Part shown: in pieces, positions 1 through 5,268 of the stretch
How the letters are laid out: every line of letters starts with the position of its first letter
Numbering within the stretch: position 1 is the first letter of the stretch
Source of the DNA: Comamonadaceae bacterium
Lineage (GTDB): Bacteria > Pseudomonadota > Gammaproteobacteria > Burkholderiales > Burkholderiaceae
Assembly: GCA_947505995.1 (NCBI GenBank)
Contig: CANNNB010000123.1
Span: forward strand, 1 to 7,031
DNA: 7,031 bases
Reading direction: 5' to 3'
Notes under the pieces: model-generated
Told to the model about the DNA's origin: nothing
Seen by the model: the letters and a program-made list of their open reading frames with translations, nothing else
Database searches by the model: none
Position numbers and translations under genes: made by a program

Positions 1-84
1 CGCACCACCCGAACACCCGAGAAGCAAAACCAAACCAAGGTCCCAAACTGTATTCAAAAGTCCTAACATTTGAACCCAATCGTT

Positions 85-93
85 TGCTATAAT
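85..93 (+). promoter_or_regulatory. Extended -10 promoter for the tRNA gene
   Basis: A perfect TATAAT hexamer at 88-93 is preceded by TG at 85-86 with one intervening base, which is the extended -10 form recognised by the housekeeping sigma factor. No good -35 hexamer sits 16-18 bases upstream; TTGAAC at 70-75 is too close, with a 12-base spacer. This fits an extended -10 promoter that does not rely on a -35 contact. The expected transcription start is near position 100, only about four bases before the mature tRNA 5' end, so the 5' leader would be very short. Motif and spacing are seen directly; activity is inferred. Confidence 0.7.
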
Positions 94-103
94 TTTTGGC
101 TCA

Positions 104-180
104 GGCTCTTTAGCTCAGTCGGTTAGAGCGATGGAATCATAATCCACAGGTCCGCGGTTCGAATCCGTGAAGAGCCACCA
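104..180 (+). tRNA. tRNA-Met (anticodon CAT, elongator type)
   Basis: A complete 77-base cloverleaf is visible. The acceptor stem GGCTCTT (104-110) pairs with AAGAGCC (170-176), followed by discriminator A177 and an encoded CCA at 178-180. The D stem is GCTC/GAGC. The anticodon loop ATCATAA carries CAT at 138-140. The T stem CGCGG/CCGTG, closed by one G-U pair, encloses TTCGAAT. The normal G1-C72 pair argues against initiator tRNA, which has a mismatch there. A CAT anticodon can also belong to tRNA-Ile2, in which C34 is changed to lysidine; elongator Met is preferred on overall resemblance, but the sequence alone does not exclude Ile2. Oddities are A rather than the usual pyrimidine at loop position 32 and an A-C mismatch closing the anticodon stem (27-43). 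Confidence 0.95.
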
Positions 181-187
181 AACTCAG

Positions 188-218
188 AGCCCCCAGTGTT
201 CGCACAGGGGGCTTTTTT
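188..218 (+). terminator. Intrinsic terminator after the tRNA
   Basis: AGCCCCC (188-194) pairs with GGGGGCT (207-213). After one A-A mismatch, GTG (196-198) pairs with CAC (203-205), closing a TTCG tetraloop (199-202). A run of six T (213-218) follows. This is a strong, GC-rich Rho-independent terminator that ends the tRNA transcript eight bases after the CCA end. It also separates the tRNA from the exporter gene that begins 38 bases further on. Confidence 0.93.
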
Positions 219-256
219 CATGACTTTGTCGTGAACAGCAGGAAGGTAAGGTCTGC

Positions 257-1120
257 ATGCACGCTGACAATCGCCGCGGTATTTTGGCCATGAGTCTGGC
301 CATGGCGCTTTTCATCGCCAATGACGCCCTGGTCAAGCAAGTCAGTGCCACGCTACCTGGCCCTCAACTTATTTTCATTCGCGGCCTCATGGCCACCACT
401 TTGGTGCTCATCATGGCGCAAGCCATGGGCCATCTGAAGAATTGGCGTCTAATGTTGAACAGTAAATTGTGGCTGCGTGGGGCTGTGGATGCAGCCGCCT
501 CACTCACTTACTTAACTGCAGTTTTTCATTTACCTTTGGGGAATGCAACCGCCATAAACTTAGCCTCACCTTTGTTCATTACAGTTTTCGCCATCATTTT
601 CTTTAAGGAACAAGTCTCGTGGCAGCGAGGCACACTCATCTTGTTGGGTTTCAGTGGGGTGCTGTTGGTGGTTCAGCCCAGTTCGCAGGGCTTCAATGTA
701 TACGCTTGGATAGCCGTACTGGCCACTTTGTTACATGCCACGCGCGACACACTCACTCGGGGAATAGGCCTTCACGTGCCTGCACTGTTAATTACTTTGT
801 CAACTGCTGTTTCTGTAGCCTTGGCGGCTGGCGGTATTACGCTCACTCAATCATGGACACCAGTAGACAGTACTTCAATGGCTTTACTTTTCGGAGCTTC
901 CTTGTTTCTGTCTATGGCTTATTACTTGCTCATTGTGGCCATGCGTTCAGGTGAAATGAGTTTGGTGGCACCGTTTCGTTACAGCGGTTTGCTGTTTGCA
1001 CTGCTCATTGGCTATGTGGTGTGGGATGAAGTGCCCAACCATCTGGCATGGGGTGGGATTTTGCTTTTGGTTATTTCAGGTCTTCTGATTCTTCAATCAG
1101 AGAGGCCCAAATACAAATAA
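257..1120 (+). CDS. EamA-family (DMT superfamily) inner-membrane transporter
   Basis: A 287-residue, very hydrophobic protein of the usual size for the 10-helix drug/metabolite transporter superfamily. It shows two EamA repeats, roughly residues 8-139 and 150-282. The N-terminal repeat begins with a helix carrying the family pattern of a small-residue-rich segment ending in NDALVK, and the second repeat ends in a leucine-rich helix before a short charged tail (SERPKYK). Family members export amino acids, metabolites or drugs across the inner membrane, but the substrate cannot be read from sequence. The ATG at 257 is chosen because purine-rich AGGAAGG (240-246) and TAAGG (247-251) precede it; the ATG at residue 12 is a weaker alternative. 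The gene starts 38 bases after the tRNA terminator and no obvious promoter lies between, so expression may depend on readthrough or a non-canonical promoter. It is probably not part of the catabolic run downstream. Confidence 0.88.
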   Translation: MHADNRRGILAMSLAMALFIANDALVKQVSATLPGPQLIFIRGLMATTLVLIMAQAMGHLKNWRLMLNSKLWLRGAVDAAASLTYLTAVFHLPLGNATAINLASPLFITVFAIIFFKEQVSWQRGTLILLGFSGVLLVVQPSSQGFNVYAWIAVLATLLHATRDTLTRGIGLHVPALLITLSTAVSVALAAGGITLTQSWTPVDSTSMALLFGASLFLSMAYYLLIVAMRSGEMSLVAPFRYSGLLFALLIGYVVWDEVPNHLAWGGILLLVISGLLILQSERPKYK

Positions 1121-1191
1121 TTTTCACTTTTAGGTTTCATGGCCTTTTTCCAATATCGCTCGTCGACATACTTTGAAGGGTCTGTGAGTTT

Positions 1192-1207
1192 TTGCACGAT
1201 TTTGCAA
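1192..1207 (+). promoter_or_regulatory. Small palindrome, candidate operator or promoter region
   Basis: TTGC and GCAA arms flank an 8-base centre in TTGCACGATTTTGCAA, 61 bases before the dioxygenase ATG. Two CATAAT elements follow at 1211-1216 and 1218-1223 and could act as -10 boxes. However, TTGCAC at 1192-1197 is either too close (13 bases) or slightly too far (20 bases) to make a good sigma-70 promoter with them. This is the only place upstream of the six-gene run that looks regulatory. The rest of 1121-1267 shows no gene and no convincing terminator. The palindrome is seen; its role is a guess. Confidence 0.3.
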
Positions 1208-1257
1208 GCTCATAATTCATAATAATTGTCAACGCAACATTTTGCCAAAGCAAGTCT

Positions 1258-1261
1258 GGAG
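1258..1261 (+). promoter_or_regulatory. Ribosome binding site that sets the dioxygenase start
   Basis: GGAG lies six bases before the ATG at 1268. The upstream in-frame TTG at 1226 has no comparable purine-rich sequence and follows directly on the AT-rich CATAATAAT stretch, so the ATG is the better start. Confidence 0.6.
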
Positions 1262-1267
1262 TTTTTG

Positions 1268-2161
1268 ATGACCTATGTAACGCGAGAGAATATTACCGAG
1301 CAAGTTTTGGAAGTTTTTGAGAGAACCCCAGACCCTCGCCTCAAAGAGGTCATGCAATCTCTTGTTAAGCACCTGCACGCCTTTATTCGGGAAGTTGAAC
1401 CTTCAGATGAAGAGTTTGAAAAGGGCTGCGAGTTTGTGGTGGGCCTAGGAAAAAACACCAGCGAAAAAAAGAACGAGGCCATTTTGGCTTCGGATATTTT
1501 GGGTGCCTCCACTTTAATCACCCTCATTAACAATGTGAAGCGCGCAGAGCGTGCAGGCAAATACCAAACTGAATCGGCTTTGCTTGGGCCCTTCTGGCGC
1601 AAAAATGCACCGGTTTATGAACCTGGCAGTCACATCTCTCATGGGCCTGAATCCAGCGCCCTAGATCAGTTGTTCGAAGTCACAGGCCACGTGCGCGATG
1701 CGCATGGCCAACCCATTGAGGGCGCAGAAGTCGATGTGTGGCAAGCTTCGCCCATGGGCTTCTATGAAAACCAAGACGAAGAGCAACCCGACATGAATTT
1801 GCGCGGCCGCTTTAAAACCGATGCCAATGGCAAGTTTAATTTCAAATCGGTGCGGCCCTCTGGCTACCCTGTTCCTGTAGACGGCCCCTGCGGCGATTTA
1901 CTGCGCGCGCAACTGCGCGACCCTTATCGTCCTGCCCATGTGCACTACATGATTTCCAAGCCTGGTTACCAGGTACTCATCACACAGGTGTTTGCCGATG
2001 ACGATCATCGCTTGCACACCGATGTCACTTTCTCTGTGGTGGAAAGCTTGGTGGGGCAATTTAAAAAACGAACGGGCGCAGGAGAAGTTGGCTACTCCCT
2101 CGATTACGACTTTGTGTTGCAGGCAGGTGAAATGCATTTCCCAATGCCGCCCATCCCTTGA
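1268..2161 (+). CDS. Intradiol ring-cleavage dioxygenase (hydroxyquinol/catechol 1,2-dioxygenase-like)
   Basis: A non-haem Fe(III) enzyme that inserts both atoms of O2 into a catechol-type ring and opens it between the two hydroxyl-bearing carbons. From ATG 1268 it has 297 residues, typical of the family. Residues about 1-100 form the helical N-terminal dioxygenase domain (with SDILGAS at 75-81). The catalytic beta-sandwich follows, with the intradiol signature from V138 to Y166, including VDVWQA (155-160). All four iron ligands are present: Y166, Y200 (SGYPVP), H224 and H226 (AHVH). R221 matches the conserved arginine of this active site. The pocket segment LLGPF (105-109) and the TDVTFSVVESLV region near the C-terminus resemble hydroxyquinol 1,2-dioxygenases somewhat more than CatA catechol enzymes, but substrate is not settled; maleylacetate or a muconate would be the product. 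The gene leads the catabolic run, 43 bases before the SDR gene. A TTG start at 1226 (311 residues) is possible but less likely. Confidence 0.9.
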   Translation: MTYVTRENITEQVLEVFERTPDPRLKEVMQSLVKHLHAFIREVEPSDEEFEKGCEFVVGLGKNTSEKKNEAILASDILGASTLITLINNVKRAERAGKYQTESALLGPFWRKNAPVYEPGSHISHGPESSALDQLFEVTGHVRDAHGQPIEGAEVDVWQASPMGFYENQDEEQPDMNLRGRFKTDANGKFNFKSVRPSGYPVPVDGPCGDLLRAQLRDPYRPAHVHYMISKPGYQVLITQVFADDDHRLHTDVTFSVVESLVGQFKKRTGAGEVGYSLDYDFVLQAGEMHFPMPPIP

Positions 2162-2204
2162 CCAAGCAACCTGTATCCTTGCAAATCAACAATGAAAGCA
2201 CACC

Positions 2205-2972
2205 ATGAGTTTTGAACCAGTTTCCAAATTAGACGGACATGTCGCTGTCATCACAGGTGGCAAAGGTGCCATTGGATGGGCCACAGCCAAGCGGCTGGCA
2301 GCATTGGGCGCGCGCATTGTTTCCATTGACCGCTCAGAACCAGAAAAAGTACAGGCTCTTTTAGATACTTTGCCCAAAGTGGCATCGGGCGCGCACTTTG
2401 CACTCACAGCATCTATCACCGACACGTCCGCCTTGAACGCTGCAGCTGAAGCTGTCAAGCAACGCGCAGGACGCTGCGACATCTTGGTCAACAGCGCGGG
2501 TTTTACGAAGCCTGTGGCGGCCAACGATTTAGAGGGTCTAACCGACGACTTGTTTGACTCAGTAGTGCAAACCAATTTGCGAGGTGTATTTGCCACCATC
2601 CGGGCTTTCACCCCCTTGCTCAAGGCCAACGGCGACGGCCTTATTGTCAATGTGTCTTCAATTGCTGGTTTCACGGGTGCTGGTAGCAATTTGGCCTATG
2701 CTGCAGCCAAAGCCGGTGTCGATGTTTTAACCAAGGCCTTGGCCAAAGCATTGGCACCCCAAATTCGCGTCATTGCAGTTTCACCAGGCGTGGTCGACTC
2801 ATCTTTCGTACCTGGGCGAGGCGCAGACTTTAACGACAAAGCTGCCGCCACCATTCCTCTCAAACGAATTGGCCATGTCGATGACACAGCCTCTGCCATT
2901 GAGGCCTGCGCCACCACCATGCGCTTTGCCACTGGCTCACGCTTTGTGGTTGATGGTGGAAGGAGTTTGTAA
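2205..2972 (+). CDS. Short-chain dehydrogenase/reductase (classical SDR)
   Basis: A 255-residue cytoplasmic oxidoreductase of classical SDR length with a Rossmann fold. The cofactor motif TGGKGAIG is at 17-24. D42 at the end of the second beta strand favours NAD(H) over NADP(H). An NSAG motif (96-99, in place of NNAG) follows. The catalytic tetrad is intact: N124, S152, Y165 and K169 (YAAAK). SPGVVDS (193-199) and the C-terminal VDGGRSL complete the family pattern. It interconverts a hydroxyl and a carbonyl group, but FabG-like SDRs cannot be assigned a substrate from sequence. It shares its 3' end with the BKACE gene (stop TAA directly abuts the next ATG), which suggests the two act in sequence, perhaps with the SDR oxidising a beta-hydroxy acid to the beta-keto acid. 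A dihydrodiol dehydrogenase role feeding the dioxygenase is another option. The ribosome binding site is weak (TGAAAG, 2192-2197). Confidence 0.88.
   Translation: MSFEPVSKLDGHVAVITGGKGAIGWATAKRLAALGARIVSIDRSEPEKVQALLDTLPKVASGAHFALTASITDTSALNAAAEAVKQRAGRCDILVNSAGFTKPVAANDLEGLTDDLFDSVVQTNLRGVFATIRAFTPLLKANGDGLIVNVSSIAGFTGAGSNLAYAAAKAGVDVLTKALAKALAPQIRVIAVSPGVVDSSFVPGRGADFNDKAAATIPLKRIGHVDDTASAIEACATTMRFATGSRFVVDGGRSL
2960..2965 (+). promoter_or_regulatory. Strong ribosome binding site inside the SDR 3' end
   Basis: A perfect AAGGAG sits seven bases before the BKACE ATG and is encoded by the Gly-Gly-Arg codons at the C-terminus of the SDR. The stop codon TAA (2970-2972) and the next ATG (2973) are adjacent with no intervening base. 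This arrangement favours translational coupling of the two genes. Confidence 0.75.
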
Positions 2973-3857
2973 ATGCTAGACCACCCTACCCTTATTACGT
3001 GCGCCATCACGGGCAACATTACCAAGCCCGAGCAAACGCCTTATTTGCCGGTCACGCCAGAACAAATTGCTAACGAGTGTTTGGCATCGGCTGAGGCTGG
3101 CGCTGCCGCAGTCCACATCCATGTGCGCGATCCCGCCACAGGCAGGCCCTCCATGGAGCTTGAGCACTACCGCGATGTAGTAGACCGCATTCGCAAACAA
3201 AACAAATCTCTGATCATCAACCTCACCACAGGGCCTGGTGGCCGGTTTGTGCCAGACGCCCATGATCCTAAAATTTATGCGCCTGGCACCACTTTGGTCT
3301 CGCCAGAAAAACGGGTGGCGCACATTGCCATCATCAAGCCCGATATTTGTTCTTTGGACTTAAACACCATGAACAGTGGTGCAGATGTGGTCATCAATAC
3401 GCCGCGCAATGTGCGCATCATGGCCAAGGTCATTCGAGACGCAGGCGTCAAGCCTGAATTGGAAATTTTTGACTCAGGCGATTTGCATTTGGCACGAGAC
3501 TTGATGAATGACGGCACCCTAGATGGCCCTGGCATGTGGACGTTTGTGCTGGGCGTGAAATATGGTTTTGCTGCCACGCCTGAAACACTTTTATATGCGC
3601 GCAATTTGTTGCCCACCGGCGCAATTTGGTCGGCTTTTGGCTTAGGGCGCACAGAATTTCCCATCGTGGCCCAAAGCTGGTTGTATGGGGGCCATGTGCG
3701 CGTTGGTATGGAAGACAACATCTACCTCGAAAAAGGTGTGTTGGCCCAAAGCAATGCGCAATTGGTTGCCAAAGCGGCCGACATCATCAAGCAGCTGGGC
3801 GGACAAGTGGCCAACACCACCCAAGCTCGTGACATGCTCCATTTAAATCATGCTTAA
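2973..3857 (+). CDS. BKACE-family beta-keto acid cleavage enzyme (DUF849)
   Basis: A 294-residue TIM-barrel metalloenzyme of the BKACE (DUF849) family. These use Zn2+ to condense a beta-keto acid with acetyl-CoA and release acetoacetate plus a new CoA thioester; Kce, from lysine fermentation, is the founding example. The metal ligands are recognisable: H48 and H50 in HIHVRDP, and E247 in HVRVGMEDN. R243 and D248 keep the spacing of the Kce catalytic residues Arg226, Glu230 and Asp231. TTGPGG (85-90) and AFGLGR (221-226) are further family segments around the active site. Members differ in the R group they accept, and this cannot be decided here. In this context 3-oxoadipate is an attractive candidate, giving succinyl-CoA, but this is inference. 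The start is firm because of the AAGGAG site seven bases upstream and the contact with the SDR stop codon. Confidence 0.92.
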   Translation: MLDHPTLITCAITGNITKPEQTPYLPVTPEQIANECLASAEAGAAAVHIHVRDPATGRPSMELEHYRDVVDRIRKQNKSLIINLTTGPGGRFVPDAHDPKIYAPGTTLVSPEKRVAHIAIIKPDICSLDLNTMNSGADVVINTPRNVRIMAKVIRDAGVKPELEIFDSGDLHLARDLMNDGTLDGPGMWTFVLGVKYGFAATPETLLYARNLLPTGAIWSAFGLGRTEFPIVAQSWLYGGHVRVGMEDNIYLEKGVLAQSNAQLVAKAADIIKQLGGQVANTTQARDMLHLNHA

Positions 3858-3889
3858 TTTAATTTGAGCACTCACCAAGTTCCAATTCC

Positions 3890-4885
3890 ATGAGTTCTGA
3901 GTCTTCTTCATACGCGCTGCATGTCGCGGCCAAAGCCAGCGGCATCGACACGCTACAACTTGATTGCCAAAACCAAATTAAGCCCAAGCTTTCAGAAGGT
4001 GAAGTAGTGGTGCAAGTGATGGCGGCCGCAGTGAACCCAAGTGATGTCAAAGCCACCTTAGGTATCATGCCGCACGCCGTTTTTCCCAGAACACCGGGGC
4101 GCGACTTTGCGGGTATTGTGGTTGAGGGCCCAGGTACATTAATGGGCTTAAAAGTATGGGGCTCTGGCGGTGACATTGGTATTACTCGCAACGGCAGTCA
4201 TGCCCGCTATTTGGTGTTGCCTGTTGCTGCTGTGAAAGAAGTTCCACATGGCATCAGCATGGAAGAAGCAGGCGCAGTGGGCGTGCCTTTCGTCACAGCC
4301 TGTGAGGGCTTTAGCCGTGCAGGTGGTATTAAAGCTGGACAAACTGTAGTGGTGTTGGGCGCAAACGGCAAAGTAGGACAGGCAGCAGTACAAATTGCGG
4401 CGCGTGCGGGAGCCAAGGTTATTGCGGTGCAACGCCAAGATCACTTAGAGGGTTTTGCGTGTTCAGATGTTGAAGTCATCAACAGCAGTCGCAAGGAGCC
4501 TGCCACACGCATCATGGATTTAACGGGTGGCAAAGGTGCCAACTTGGTGTTCAACACGGTTGACAAAGTTTATTGGGAAGTAGGCCATGCTGTTATGGCA
4601 AAAGGCGCTACACAAATTTTCATCATTGCCACCAAAGGACAAACAGTTGCGTTTGATTTGTTCAAGTTCTACCGAGGCATGCACAACTTTGTGGGCATTG
4701 ACACTCTGGCACTCGACTGCGTGCGTTCTTGTGAATTATTGGATGAACTTCGCCCTGGCTTTGAAGATGGCACTTTGAAGCCTTTTCCAGTAGCATCAGC
4801 AGACATGATTAATTTGCCACATGCCATGCAAGCCTACAAAGAAGTTTTATCTGGGGCTAAAAACAGAATCGTTCTCAAACCTTAA
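3890..4885 (+). CDS. Zinc-independent MDR reductase (quinone oxidoreductase/ene-reductase-like)
   Basis: A 331-residue medium-chain dehydrogenase/reductase with a GroES-like N-terminal domain (about 35-125) and a nucleotide-binding Rossmann domain (about 140-270) carrying GANGKVG at 157-163. The catalytic-zinc cysteine of alcohol dehydrogenases is replaced by the NPSD motif (49-52) and there is no four-cysteine structural zinc lobe. PGRDFAG (69-75) is typical of the quinone oxidoreductase branch. R182 after the second strand of the Rossmann fold hints at NADPH. Such enzymes reduce quinones or the C=C bond of alpha,beta-unsaturated carbonyl compounds. Given the dioxygenase and BKACE neighbours, reduction of maleylacetate or a hydroxyquinone is a reasonable but unproven role. 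The gene lies 32 bases after BKACE, with no visible terminator between them. Its ATG has no clear Shine-Dalgarno sequence. Confidence 0.87.
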   Translation: MSSESSSYALHVAAKASGIDTLQLDCQNQIKPKLSEGEVVVQVMAAAVNPSDVKATLGIMPHAVFPRTPGRDFAGIVVEGPGTLMGLKVWGSGGDIGITRNGSHARYLVLPVAAVKEVPHGISMEEAGAVGVPFVTACEGFSRAGGIKAGQTVVVLGANGKVGQAAVQIAARAGAKVIAVQRQDHLEGFACSDVEVINSSRKEPATRIMDLTGGKGANLVFNTVDKVYWEVGHAVMAKGATQIFIIATKGQTVAFDLFKFYRGMHNFVGIDTLALDCVRSCELLDELRPGFEDGTLKPFPVASADMINLPHAMQAYKEVLSGAKNRIVLKP

Positions 4886-4892
4886 AGCCGCC

Positions 4893-5252
4893 ATGCACAT
4901 CACCCGTTTCAATCAAGCGCCTGAATACAAGGCAGCCAATCACAACGACATGAAGTGCTTGCGGCTTCAGGGCCATGAGGCTAGCCCATCACAAACACTT
5001 TGGATGGGTGTTTCACAAATTCAACCGGGTGGCCATACAGGCCTTGATGGCTCGCCTGTCGAAAAACACTATGTGGTGCTAGAGGGTGAAGTGACCTTGG
5101 TGTCAGAGCTCAATGGCGTTATCACGGAATCCGTTTTAAAAGTTCACGACTCGGCTTGTTTCGCACCTGGTGAGAAGCGACAAGTGGTCAACAGATCAAA
5201 TCAAGTGGCCAGTATTTTGCTGGCCATGCCCTATCCACCCGCAAGCACATAA
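4893..5252 (+). CDS. Small single-domain cupin protein
   Basis: A 119-residue protein with the small beta-barrel cupin pattern. The first motif is IQPGGHTGLDGS followed by VEKHYVVLEGEVTLV (about 43-70), and the second is FAPGEKRQVVNRS (90-102). The usual metal ligands are only partly kept: H48, E57 and H59 are available, the second His of the HxH pair is T49, and the His of motif 2 is replaced by Q97. It may bind metal in an altered way or not at all. The role is unknown; small cupins in catabolic operons include isomerases, decarboxylases and ligand-binding proteins. The ATG at 4893 lies seven bases after the reductase stop, so translation is probably coupled. The in-frame ATG at 4821 would overlap the reductase by 65 bases and add a non-cupin extension, so it was not used. 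The ribosome binding site is poor (AAAG at 4884-4887). Confidence 0.8.
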   Translation: MHITRFNQAPEYKAANHNDMKCLRLQGHEASPSQTLWMGVSQIQPGGHTGLDGSPVEKHYVVLEGEVTLVSELNGVITESVLKVHDSACFAPGEKRQVVNRSNQVASILLAMPYPPAST

Positions 5253-5258
5253 CAATTC

Positions 5259-5264
5259 AGGAGA
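5259..5264 (+). promoter_or_regulatory. Ribosome binding site that sets the Bug receptor start
   Basis: AGGAGA lies four bases before ATG 5269. With the signal peptide that begins right there, it fixes this start over the upstream in-frame ATG at 5170, which is inside the cupin gene. Confidence 0.8.
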
Positions 5265-5268
5265 CATC

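Noticed and set aside
104..220. tRNA 3' end as an integration (att) site
   Set aside because: No integrase gene, no direct repeat of the tRNA 3' end and no mobile-element genes appear in the window.
1121..1160. Terminator after the exporter gene
   Set aside because: The T-runs near 1145 have only a 3-4 bp potential stem before them, which is not enough for an intrinsic terminator.
2186..2689. Long minus-strand open frame (167 residues)
   Set aside because: It lies fully opposite the SDR gene, has Thr/Ser/Ala-rich low-complexity composition and no domain; it mirrors SDR codon use.
3275..3721. Minus-strand open frame (148 residues)
   Set aside because: It is antisense to the BKACE gene, whose zinc and catalytic motifs are intact in the sense frame.
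5170..5268. N-terminal extension of the Bug receptor from ATG 5170
   Set aside because: It overlaps the cupin gene, and AGGAGA plus the signal peptide at 5269 mark the real start.
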